A DNA stretch of 64,000 nucleotides from contig CAIIXF020000010.1 in NCBI GenBank assembly GCA_903813345.2, forward strand, positions 4,765,169 through 4,829,168, written 5' to 3'. Position 1 is the stretch's first letter; each line of letters begins with the position of its first letter. A program made the translations under genes and the position numbers. Source of the stretch: Owenia fusiformis (lineage: Eukaryota > Annelida > Polychaeta > Sabellida > Oweniidae). The notes beneath the pieces are model-generated. The model was given only the letters and a program-made list of their open reading frames with translations. It searched no databases and had not been told where the DNA came from. Below, piece by piece: positions 10,766-40,700 of the stretch.

Positions 10766-12336
10766 GATATACTAACATTTAAAAAATACAACTCATTTTA
10801 AAATTGAAAGGAAACTCCCTGGGTTATAAGTTACTAAGGTCCAAAGCCTTCTCATCCGTATTCTTCATATGATTTTGTATGTGCGAAACTGCGAATGCCT
10901 ATAAGGTTTTTATAGGTGGTGTGTCATCTTCTTTACATGAGCAGTTGTTATACAAACAGTCAATGACATTCAATAAAACAACTATAGACTCAGCCTTGAA
11001 TGATGCTTACATAAAGCCTGCACAAAAAAAGTTTCTAATTCTACAAGCCAAGGTTTCTAAAGCTATCTAATTCGAGATTTAAAGGTAAGGGCATAAAGGC
11101 ATATATCAAAGACGTTTGTCGATCATTCGAAAAAGTCATATGGCATTTACAAATTGGTTATTCATTATTTCTCAGTCTGTCAACAACTGCTGAACAATCC
11201 AAATCATAAACACAAACAGTACTTGAACTACTAGCGCCATCTTTCTAATAGGTCACGAATTATTTATCCCCAATGCTCGGGTCATAATGACCGGCAAGGT
11301 CACTTATTAGAACATCAAATAATGGAATTATCAATGAGAAACATCTTGTATACATAGCACATTCTTATAGCCTATGTATTGAGGTGTATTTTGGTATATT
11401 ACTCATTGATATTCGTACTTTCAAAGCATAGAAATTTATAATTCTATGCGAGTGATTTTCATCCGGGATTGAACCAAAACAACATGGTCGTTTTTCATGC
11501 GGTTTTCATAGGCAAGTTGTCAACAAGTTGAATGAAAATGCTACTAGAGTAGATCAAAAACTTCAAATTATATCAACATTAATTAAGTCATATTACCTTA
11601 GATATGCTATGAAACACTGGTCAGCAGATCTCCCATAGAATTACTGTAGATCGGCAAAATATCGTAGAAATTGAACAAAACAACTTCTTTTGCAGCTGTA
11701 TAGATCTTATTTACATATTCATATGAGTGAGCATACCGTACTTAATTTTCATATTTAATATGAATTGGCCGTGTTTTCGTGTTTTATTCTTAATTCAGAA
11801 AATTAGTATATCTCAAATGATTTAGATCATTGCTTTGTACAATTCAAAATGCTTTTTGCATGGCTGAATGTGTTTATATTAGATATATTTCAAGGTCGAC
11901 TGTTTTTTGAAAATGAGATAAGGGATGCTAATTGATTTGACCCCTATGTCAAGGACCATGCATGATTCAGTGGCATAAAAAGCAATTGCTCAATGTCAAC
12001 AACAGAGCACAATCCTATAAATTACATTTCAGAACAATCATTGGTTCACAAATCAAAACTAAAGAACCAAGGTGACTGAGGTTGAGACAGTGTGTTTAAT
12101 AGTGTGTTGCAAGTCGTATGCCTGTCATATGTCTCATTGCGCAATGTTCCCCGATCAGCTGGTTGCACCCACAATCACGGTTAGTGTGAAGACCATCTAT
12201 CTGTATTCGTTTCGTTTCATAGAATATAGTTCAATAATTTCAATATAATACATATACTATATATAAATACAACTCGTGAAGACGTAATGCATATTGATTC
12301 ACCAGGCCAAAGATGCAAAACCATGCGTTTGCACAT

Positions 12337-12360
12337 GGGCATTCAACTAGTTGAATGCCC
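12337..12360. repeat. 24-bp perfect palindrome
   Basis: GGGCATTCAACT is followed directly by its reverse complement AGTTGAATGCCC with no spacer. It sits 1.8 kb upstream of the myosin start codon. Short inverted TTTGCA/GGTTTGCA words lie outside it. Confidence 0.9.
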
Positions 12361-13969
12361 TCGAATGCTCCTGGTTTGCACAACCATTTCCTTCTTAAAA
12401 GCCCATGGCAACTTATTTTCCGACTCAGTGACTACTTCATTCCTCTTTGGGGAATAGTGTAATTGAGATAACAACCCTGTAGAAAAAGTAAATGTAAAGT
12501 TTTATAAAAATATATTGCTTCTAAAATAAACTATTGGATTAATTTTTCATAAATGAGATAGGACTGAAGAACTTTTATCTTTTCTTTTTTCTGAATATGT
12601 ACCATCCAGAAAAATGTTCAAGAGTGAAATATCAAAGGATAGGTATCGATATGGTGAACTGAAGTCAAAAATGTTTTTCTCTTCAACCAATTATTGAAAA
12701 CCTTCTGTAAGAAATACGGCCCTTTGTGTAATGTTGACAGCTTGACAACAATTTAATGCAAATTATTCATATACATTTTATACAACTGTTTTTGTTAACA
12801 TTTTTCGTTTTTAGTTCCTTTCTACCAATTCTTGAGAATAAAATAAAATGTCATTCCGAACCTTGTTGTTGGAACAAAATAGCATAGCAATATTTTCTTG
12901 GACCTCTCAATAATATAGTTATACAAAGGAAATTTGGGTTGATTTAACTAAAAGTATTCAAAAAATTAAAACAAAACCGGCCCCCAAAAATAGACTAAAA
13001 AATTAAGATAAACCTGTTATTTTATTAACAAAATACTTTTTTAAAATCAACCAAATTTTCCATTGAACAATTAAAATATTACGAGACACGTTCTCTTTAT
13101 ATCGTTTCGTTCAAGTAAGGTTCGGATAGATGTTTCATTTCATTCCGAACATATGATACCAAGAACAAAAGAAGTGTCTGATGTGTTTCCTAAAACAATA
13201 TACACAGTGAATATAGAGAAAAGTATATATTTTTTCAAATTATAATATATTGTTACCATTCAAAACATGAAGATGACGATGTGTAAAATTTTCAGACTTT
13301 TTTGCAGACTGATTTAAGAGAAACGTGTGTTCAAAAAGTTCACAATATCGATACCAATCCTTTAGCTGATTCATTTTTATAAACAAAGTCGAAATTTTTC
13401 TCCATGAGGCCCGGAAATGCTCGGAGGGCATTGTATCTTTCAACAAATATTGAATATTATTTATTGACCCTGAAAACATGGATTGTTGCACAACAATTGT
13501 GCTGCTATCATTCTTACTTTTTAAGATGTGGAAGATATCCAATATTTCAATAATTGCCACCAAAATTAGCATATTTAATTTTCTCCTAAAGTTATTTTCG
13601 GCAACCAAATTAAGATACAAGAATAATTTAAATTTTGAATTAATGCGATATTTCAATCATGAAATATGCTAAGTTGCAATTATGTACAATATCTACTCGA
13701 TAATGGCCCCGCTAATTAGCTTATTTATTTTTTCCCAAAACTAACTTTTTGTCCAACCCAGCATGGGTTATCAACTAACTGAAAGCCCATGAACCCAGTT
13801 AAATCTCTTCAGGAAACGCTTATCATTATATATTAACCAAAAAACATTGTATTTCAACAATTCATATTCAATTCATGCATAGGGATGACAGTTGGACCAT
13901 AGCGTATAATTTACTAGTATTGCACGGTAGCAAAACAAATGATAAGCAAATGACTGATTGATCAGATTT

Positions 13970-14183
13970 CAAAATTCGCGGACTTTTATCACGCATGCTC
14001 ATGATAATAAAACTGCTTCCGTGTTCCGGTTTGATGACAAATTTTAGATCGGATGAGTATATTGACCTAAAACATGATTAAAATAGACACTTGATCCGTC
14101 TTATTTGAAACAGAAGTGTGTAAGCTATAGGTGGATCATCACGACTTACTTTTAACCATATTGGTCGTGACATATAGACAAAA
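13970..14183 (+). promoter_or_regulatory. Probable myosin promoter / 5' UTR
   Basis: The stretch before the start codon has several CpG dinucleotides and a TTCCGG ETS-like core (about 14024-14029) in an otherwise AT-rich region. No TATA box at a convincing position. The transcription start cannot be fixed from sequence; BBX could share this region, which is unproven. Confidence 0.35.
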
Positions 14184-33029
<18,846 letters not shown>

Positions 33030-33185
33030 ACACAACCTGTAAACATAAATCACCAAGAAAACGTTGATTTTCAGATACCATGACAAAAAAACAGTTTTCG
33101 TGATCGAAACAGTTTTGGATTGACATAAACACAAGGATCAAGGATAATTGGAAAAACTGTCAAATAACCTACAGGATAAGGAAAG

Positions 33186-33290
33186 AAATAATCATAAGGA
33201 TTGTGAAATAATCAACAGAATTATGTAATAATCAACAGGATTATGAAATAATCAACAGAATTATGTAATAATCAATTGGATTTTAAAATC
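33186..33290 (+). repeat. 20-bp tandem repeat in the myosin 3' UTR region
   Basis: About five units of GAAATAATCAACAGRATTAT, starting 157 bp after the myosin stop codon, so probably transcribed in the 3' UTR. Confidence 0.8.
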
Positions 33291-33496
33291 ATCATCTATC
33301 TAATGTCTTATCAAGACAATGAAATAATGAAAGGATTATTAAGATAACCATCTTGATCAACTAACTTTCATCTGGATTATGTTCTGCAAGACAGCAGTTG
33401 TCTGAAGGTGAAAACAAACTTTAAACTACACTAAAACTAAACTAAACATACACTTTAATCAAAATTCTATGTCACCTTAAAATTACTGTACATGTA

Positions 33497-33632
33497 TAGT
33501 AAAACCTGCACATCTGAACACTTCTGAATGTGAAGATTTTCATATATTGGGAAATCTTGAAATGTGAACACTTCCTAATCCAAACACTTCGCCAGGATAA
33601 GTGGCATTTGGGTTAAACAGGTTTTTCACAGT
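33497..33632. mobile_element. CAGTAAAACCTG MITE, copy 4
   Basis: TAGTAAAACCTGC at the left and AACAGGTTTTTCACAGTA at the right, with internal GAACACTTC words. A diverged copy of the TA-flanked family. Confidence 0.6.
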
Positions 33633-34754
33633 ATATGACTTATTTTGGAGATTCGCCCAATCTGTACAAGTATTGAAGATCACCACTCAAAAATCATCTC
33701 ATATTCCACAAATATCCTCCAAATTAAATCATTGTCAAAGTACTTAAAACTAAATTCTGCCAAATTAAACCAGTTGAAAATAACCAGGTCAACACTGTCT
33801 CCTGAAGGAACACCTTCTCAGACAGGAGAATCTGTCAAGGGAGAGCTCAGGTCTCTATGGATCTCGAGGAATCCATGTAGAAATTCCATTCATAAAGCAT
33901 GTGATATCATTTCCTCCATCGCGTAGCGTAGCAAAATAATAATATACATAATGTATGTTCATACATGAAAGCACATCATTCCTGTAACAAGCATATCATA
34001 CATACAAAGTAAAGTTGCAGTACAAATTCTTCAAATCTTATTTCATGTGATATTTGGTTAGTAGTTAATATTTGGTTAATGCAGTCTAGATAGCATCCAA
34101 TAGTTCCCATTTTGAGATATTACACTCTGTAATATCTGATATTTAAAATAGTTCACAAAATGTTATATTTAAAGCCATATTATTGGTGCAAAGCATAGTT
34201 ACTACGTAGAGCTTAATCTATTTGGTCGTGCTAATCCTTTGAGACTCAATGGTCATGTAAATTCAGTTTTTAAAAACTAGTACTAATATATGGTACATGT
34301 ACGTGTACATATTCATTTTTTTAATATATTTCGCTCAATTTTTCCATTTATGGCATTTCTCAAGCCTCTGTTGCATTTCATGTTTGTTGTATTAATCATT
34401 GTAATATATTTATTTCAAAAATATGCAATTGGCCAACTAAAAGATTTCCAGAAAACATTGATGGCAGTTATATAAAACAATAAAATGTACTTATCTAACC
34501 AACATGATTTCATTCAGGTTATTTACTTGGAGGGATTAAATATGTGTTTTATTCTGAAGCATGAAATGATATTTCTCGAGGCCTTGTAGGGACCAAGGAA
34601 AATATTAAATTGATTGAGTTATAAAACCCATATCAAATTCCCTACCAGGGCTTCCAGGAAATAACAATTGTATACCATGATATTGAATGATTTTAGTTGT
34701 GTCACAAATTACTTTTATTGATATAAATGATTTGATAACTAATAAAAAGAACAA

Positions 34755-35367
34755 AATATGGGGACAATTAGGTGAATATGATTTCAATATGGGAACAATC
34801 AGGTGAATATGATTTTAATATGGGGACAGCCAGGTGAAAGTACTTTCAATATGGGGACAACCAGGTGAATATGATTTCAATATGGGGACAACCAGTGTGA
34901 ATTTGATTTCAATATGGGGAAAACCAGATGAATATGATTTCAATATGGGGACAACCATGTGAATAAGATTTCAATATGGGGACAACCAAGTGAATATGAT
35001 TTCAATATGGGGAAAACCAGGTGAATATGATTTCAATATGGGGACAACCATGTGAATAAGATTTCAATATGGGGACAACCAGGTGAATATGATTTCAATA
35101 TGGGGAAAACCAGGTGAATATGATTTCAATATTGGGACAACCAGTGTGAATGATTTCAATATGGGGACAACCAGTGTGAATATGATTTCAATATGGGGAA
35201 AACCAGGTGAATATGATTTCAATATTGGGACAACCAGTGTGAATATGATTTCAATATGGGGACAACCAGGTGAATATGATTTCAATATGGGGACAACCAG
35301 TGTGAATATGATTTCAATATGGGGAAAACCAGGTGAATATGATTTCAATATGGGGATGAGCAGGTTA
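34755..35367 (+). repeat. 31-32-bp minisatellite
   Basis: About 20 units close to GTGAATATGATTTCAATATG followed by GGGACAACCAG, with GGGAAAACCAG and CCAGTGTG variants that shift the period between 31 and 32. Lies 1.7 kb after the myosin stop codon. Confidence 0.95.
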
Positions 35368-35818
35368 ATGCTATTTTTAATATCAATTATATAGTATTAT
35401 TAATTGGGAAGTAATAATTTCATGGTATAAATATGATTACATGCTGGTCAAGGGTATGTAACTGTACCAGGTTTCACAGTTACCAAAGTTACTTAGGCAA
35501 GTATTCAAACTGTGTTCAATGACCTTCAGGACTCAAATAGATGGCAGCCCACCTCCTGTTGCATTAGATAGCATGTAAATACTGTACTAAGCTTAGAACA
35601 CAGACCCATGGAGTAAAATTACCCCTAAAGGGAATTTTTGAAAATATTGACCTTCGACTAATGAAAAGCAGTAATTGGGGAAACGGATGTACTGTTTATT
35701 TAAGGTCAACACAAATAAATAAATTAACCGTATCTAATTTATCACTTTATTAATTTGTGTTGTATCATGATTGTAAACATTCCTTTTTCTGAAGAATAAC
35801 ATTATGTGATGCAAAGAT

Positions 35819-36095
35819 TCACTCTACCCTACCATGTGACCACATTTAAAAAGGATACAGGCTCCAGTGAAGTCGCAAATGGAGTGCGTATTCTCTATCT
35901 TTGTAGGCTTTTCTGGTGATAATACTGTAAACTGCTCGATGAATCTACAATGTATAGTAGAACACTTGGAATACATGTAAAATCTAGCGTACCTTCAGAA
36001 ATGGAAATTAACAATCGTCCTCCATTTGCAACTTCACCGTAGCCTGTATTCTTTTTCAAGGGATACAGGCTACAGTATTGGGGTAGGATAGAGTG
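35819..36095. mobile_element. Foldback MITE
   Basis: Ends TCACTCTACCCTACC and GGTAGGATAGAGTGA are inverted copies with one mismatch. Inner arms (AGGATACAGGCT...GTGAAGTCGCAAATGGAG, and CTCCATTTGCAACTTCAC...AGCCTGTATTC) add a long inverted block. GAT outside both ends may be a 3-bp target duplication. Confidence 0.65.
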
Positions 36096-37615
36096 AGATT
36101 GGTGACTGCAGGCCTATAATATTACATGTCTCCAGATTTGATTTTCACCTGCGCTTTTGTGAAACACATCCAGTTTACCTGCAGTCACAATAGACTTACC
36201 CAAGCATGTGCAATGAACTGAATCATCTCATGTAATGGTATATGGTTTAAGCAAGGAGATTGAATTTAAAAAAATACAAGGTGCCAGATTCTTTTATTAG
36301 AAGTTTTTGTAACTTTTCTTGGTACATGGTATAATTTAATAAATGTTTATATAAATTATGTACAATGTTTTTACTCTAAAAAATATTGTCTATTTTGGGG
36401 ATTTGTACTAATGTATGAAATTGGTTATACATGATGTATGTATATTATTAATTGTAAATATATATCATTCTGTTATTCTATACATGTAGAGATGAAATAG
36501 AGGACTTATGTACACTGGTTTTAACTCCCCAAATCCTTATAGAAATGCACATTTACTGTGAAAGTTTTACATGTTCTTGGATGTGGCGTCAGAAGGATTT
36601 GCCAAGAGAGGGGGCGACTTTTGGGCATGGATGGCTCATGCGTGAAGCACGCTGACAGAGTATCATTTCTGTCATTATTACACTTTCACTTTAATTAGCT
36701 CCAGAGCTTTCAATCCTAGGCTCGGTTTCAAATCTAAAAAATCTGGGAAGGGGGAAGGGGGAGGGGGGCGGTATTGCCCTCCCCATCCAACGCCAATGTC
36801 TTTAATCACTTTGTGTCCTATGCTAAGGTTTTACAAAATGCCCTAAATATAATGTACAAGTAAAGATGCAATTTACAATGTTTCCATGAGAGAAGGTGTA
36901 CATGTAATAAACACTCAGTGATGTTGAATGAAATTCAAAATAAAAGGGCTGCTCCTTGAAAATATGAACAACCTCTTCAGACCAATTTTGAGATTTTTCT
37001 TGTTTTATTCATGTTTTACTTCAAAAAGCAGCAATTGAGCTCAAATCAAATGCCAGCTGAAGGGAAAAGTGCATAGAAGTCCATTGGCCTTATCGATGGA
37101 TATGGAAGTTAGGGCAAATGATTTGAATTTGAATGATACAAATGGTTCATATCACTAATGATTTCAAATAACTAACAAATTATAAGCTATACCAGTACAC
37201 CAATGAGAGATATTCTGTCATTTTTAAGTTAAATGAAAGGTCTTTTCATGACTTTGTTGTTTTAAACAATCAAAATATTATTTAAGAGAATCTGTTGTTT
37301 TCTCTTTATGATGGGTTTTTGAAGGATCGAGAACCTCTAATAAAAAAGCTCTCAAGCCAACCTCTTTAAAATCAAAACAGTGTCGCTAACATCTTGCAAC
37401 ACCTGACATTGGAAACTGGAATTCTGTGATCTCAGTAGTACATGTTGAAAACACAAAACATACTCTGGCTTTGTTTATAAAATACATTAATATATTATAA
37501 AAATTCATTAATAATCATAATTGATAAAATCACTACAGTACAAAAAAAAAAGAATTTGCAGACTTATTCAAAAATAAGCACACTGTCTATTTTCAAGAGA
37601 TTCAAGAAAAATTTC

Positions 37616-37758
37616 TCATGACATGGTTGAAGTTTCCATCGATTCTGTAGCAGTTGGTTTTGTTTTACTTCCTCCATCTGCAATCTGAATTGGAACATTG
37701 CTATCAACATTCTCCTGGTTTGATTCTATTGGAGTAGACTTTCCTTTTAGGATATCCT
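37616..37758 (-). CDS. Kelch gene terminal exon
   Basis: Acceptor at 37759-37760 yields EDILKGKSTPIES and ends at TGA (37616-37618). It encodes a polar tail after the propeller, with no kelch motif. Confidence 0.85.
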
Positions 37759-40700
37759 CTGAAACATAAGTAAATTGTATATTACCAATTTTTGAACAGA
37801 CATCATTGCATTCATCGAAACATACGTAGACTATAAAGTAATCCTTGCTTACTTAAAATAGTTATAATTATTAGAGCAAGTTTCACATTTTAGATAACTG
37901 AGCTCATAATTTTGACCTTGACCATAAGTGTGTGTTTGACCTTTGAAATTGACCTGAGATGTGACCTTCAGAGCGACCTCTATGTGTGAAACTATCCAAC
38001 AGTTAGTACATTAGCTATTGCAGCAGTGTGCCAACCTGTTCATACACTACACACATTCAAATAGAATATAGGTGCATTATTTGCATTCTCACCTGTTTTC
38101 ACATAATAAACATCATTGAAGTACTGCCTGCATTCATTGGTTTCTTGGTTGAAATTAGCTGACCCTCCAAACATAACAAAATAATCGCCAACACGTGTCG
38201 CTGAGTGGAGACCTCGTCCAGAGGGTAAGGGACCTGTCATACTTGGCTGTAACCATTCTTTGGTTTCTGAAAAATATAATGAATCGGAAAAATATGATGA
38301 ATCTGGTATACAATACTGCACTAAGAAGTTATATAAAAAAGTGATCAAGATATAATAAATGCTCATGGGGAAAAATAGGGCAGTCAGATAATATTTGCGG
38401 GTGAGACTGATTTTGGGATTACACCTAGGAATATCAATTCTTGAAATATTAACAAGAAATAAAGTATTATTTCTATATATTGATAGATACACAATATATT
38501 ATTGGTTACCTGTGTCTAAAATGTGAAAATCTGCAAAATGTTGATTATCTATGCTCCGCCCACCCATGACGACCATCCGGTGATTGACAGCAGTGCAGGT
38601 ATGAAATGACCTTGGTTCAGGTTGACGCCCTTTCACCTGCAATTCTGTCTCCCACTTCATCGTTTCTGAAAACATGAGTAAGCCATAAGTAAAGGCACAT
38701 CCCATCGAACATCTAATAAGTGTCAGACAAGACTGCTTGAAATAATGTAGATTGTTACATGTGATAATAATCAATAGTATGAGTTACAAAATTATCAACA
38801 TTTTCATTCTCAAATGTATCATTTCATCCATTCACCCAATGAGAGCTAAAAATGGAATCTCTGGCTTAGAAATGAAATATTTTTTTGCTAAGACCACATA
38901 GTAACCCATACCTGCCAACCTAAGACCAAAATTTTGCGGTAGATTTTTTTAAAATTGCTATATTTTTGCGGTAGATTTTTTCAAAATACGGTATATTTTG
39001 CGGTATTTTTCAACAAAATTGCGGTAGTTTTTACGGTAGATTTTAGAAAAAACGGTAGTTTTTGCGATTGATTTTTTAAAAACGGTAGTTTTTGCGGTAG
39101 ATTTACAAAATAAACGGTAGTTTTTGCGGTAGATTTAAAAAAATACTGTAGTTTCAGAGGTTTGGGGTAGATTTTTGAAAAAAATGTAATTTTACGGTAG
39201 AAATTTGAAAAAAACTGTAGTTTTGCGGAAGATTTAGAAAAAATGCGGTAGTTTTACGGTAGATTTTAAAAAATGCAGTAGTTTTAACGGTAGTTTTTTG
39301 AAAAAACCGGTAGTTTTGCGAAAGATTTTGAAAAAATGCGGTAGTTTTACGGTAGATTTTGAAAAAATGCGGTAGTTTTCACGTTAGTTTTTTGAAAAAG
39401 CGGTAGTTTTGCGGAAGATTCGGAAAAAACGCGGTAGTTTTACGGTAGATTTTGAAAATTGCGGTAGTTTTTAGGGTAATTTTTTGAAAAACCGGTACTT
39501 TTGTGGAAGATTTGCCAAAAATGCGGTAGTTTTACGGTAGATTTTGAAAATTACGGTAGTTTTTACGGTAATTTTTTGAAAAACTGGTACTTTTGCGGAA
39601 GATTTGCCAAAAATGCGGTAGTTTTACGGTAGATTTTGAAAATTACGGTTGTTTTTACGGTAATTTTTTGAAAAACCGGTACTTTTGCGGAAGATGTGCC
39701 AAAAATGCGGTACTTTTCGGTAAATTTGGAAAAAATGCGGTAGTTTTTGCGATAGATTTTAAAATAACTAGTTTTGTGGAAGAATTTGACCTACCCCACA
39801 TGATTTTATGTGCAATATGTCATTAATTATGTGGGGTAAGTCACTATATGTCCGTGCTATTTGGTAAATGTTCGGTAAATGAACATTGTTTGGTTCTAAA
39901 GTATATTTTTATTTGATGTGTGTTCTAAATATATTATGTGTCAACCGTCTTTGTTCGTGACTTAAATATGTGACATTTTACCAAACACTGAATAACATGA
40001 ACCGCATATACAAGTGCATTTATCGCATATATAGTTACATAAATCAAATATAAATGTGTAAAAACAAACGAATTTATTACGTGTTTCGAACCATTTTAAT
40101 AGAGTGGAATATCGAATGGTTGTAATCAAATCCAAAAGTGTGAAAATAGAATAAAGATGCAGAAAAAATTCCATAATCCTCATGCTGGTGGTATATTCGG
40201 GTTGGTGAAGGAATATTACAGGGACAGTACAGGAAGACTTCAATTTTTCAGCATTTCCCAACAATAACGGGAAATTTTACGGTAGTTTGAACAAAAATAC
40301 TGTTGATTTTAGCAAAAATACGGTAGATTTTCGAAAATTTACGGTAGATTTTCAAAAATTTACGGTAGATTTTACGGCCGTTCTCATGGAAGAAACGAGT
40401 TTTAAAAAATAAATTTACGGTAGATTTCGAAAAAAATACGGTAAATTTTTTTACGGGCGTTTTTACGGGAAAAACATGGTATTTTTTTACGGAAGTTTGT
40501 CATTTTTTTACGGAAAAACGAAAAATTTACGGTAGATTCCCGTAAAAATACGGTAGGTTGGCAGGTATGGTAACCCATATTAAATAGCTATGGCCACATA
40601 CCTGTATTAAATATATGAAGATCATTGCGTCTTGCTTCCGTGTCTCTACCTCCAAATATGACAATGTTCTTCCCGATTGCACACATCCCATGGGCCGCCC

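Larger units (their letters stand above)
6581..14183. other. Region between BBX exons and myosin start
   Basis: No exon of either gene was recognised here, although BBX 5' exons probably lie here or further right. Contents: a mariner relic (7393-8483), a 29-bp minisatellite (8991-10582), a 24-bp palindrome (12337-12360), and a CpG-containing, ETS-like TTCCGG stretch near 14020-14035 that may belong to the myosin promoter. Short ORFs at 10879-11070 (plus) and 13240-13656 (minus) have no recognisable domain. Confidence 0.55.
33030..37615. other. Convergent intergenic region / 3' UTRs
   Basis: Tail-to-tail spacer of 4.6 kb between the myosin and kelch stop codons. Contains a 20-bp tandem repeat, a MITE copy, a 31-bp minisatellite and a foldback element. 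Candidate plus-strand poly(A) signal AATAAA at 34479-34484. No additional gene recognised. Confidence 0.7.

Noticed and set aside
13240-13656. 138-codon minus-strand ORF upstream of myosin
   Set aside because: AT-rich, no domain or splice context recognised, and no similarity I can name; length is compatible with chance in AT-rich DNA, although this is not certain.
35064-35394. Repetitive frames in the 31-32-bp array
   Set aside because: Pure tandem repeat with shifting period and no unique sequence.
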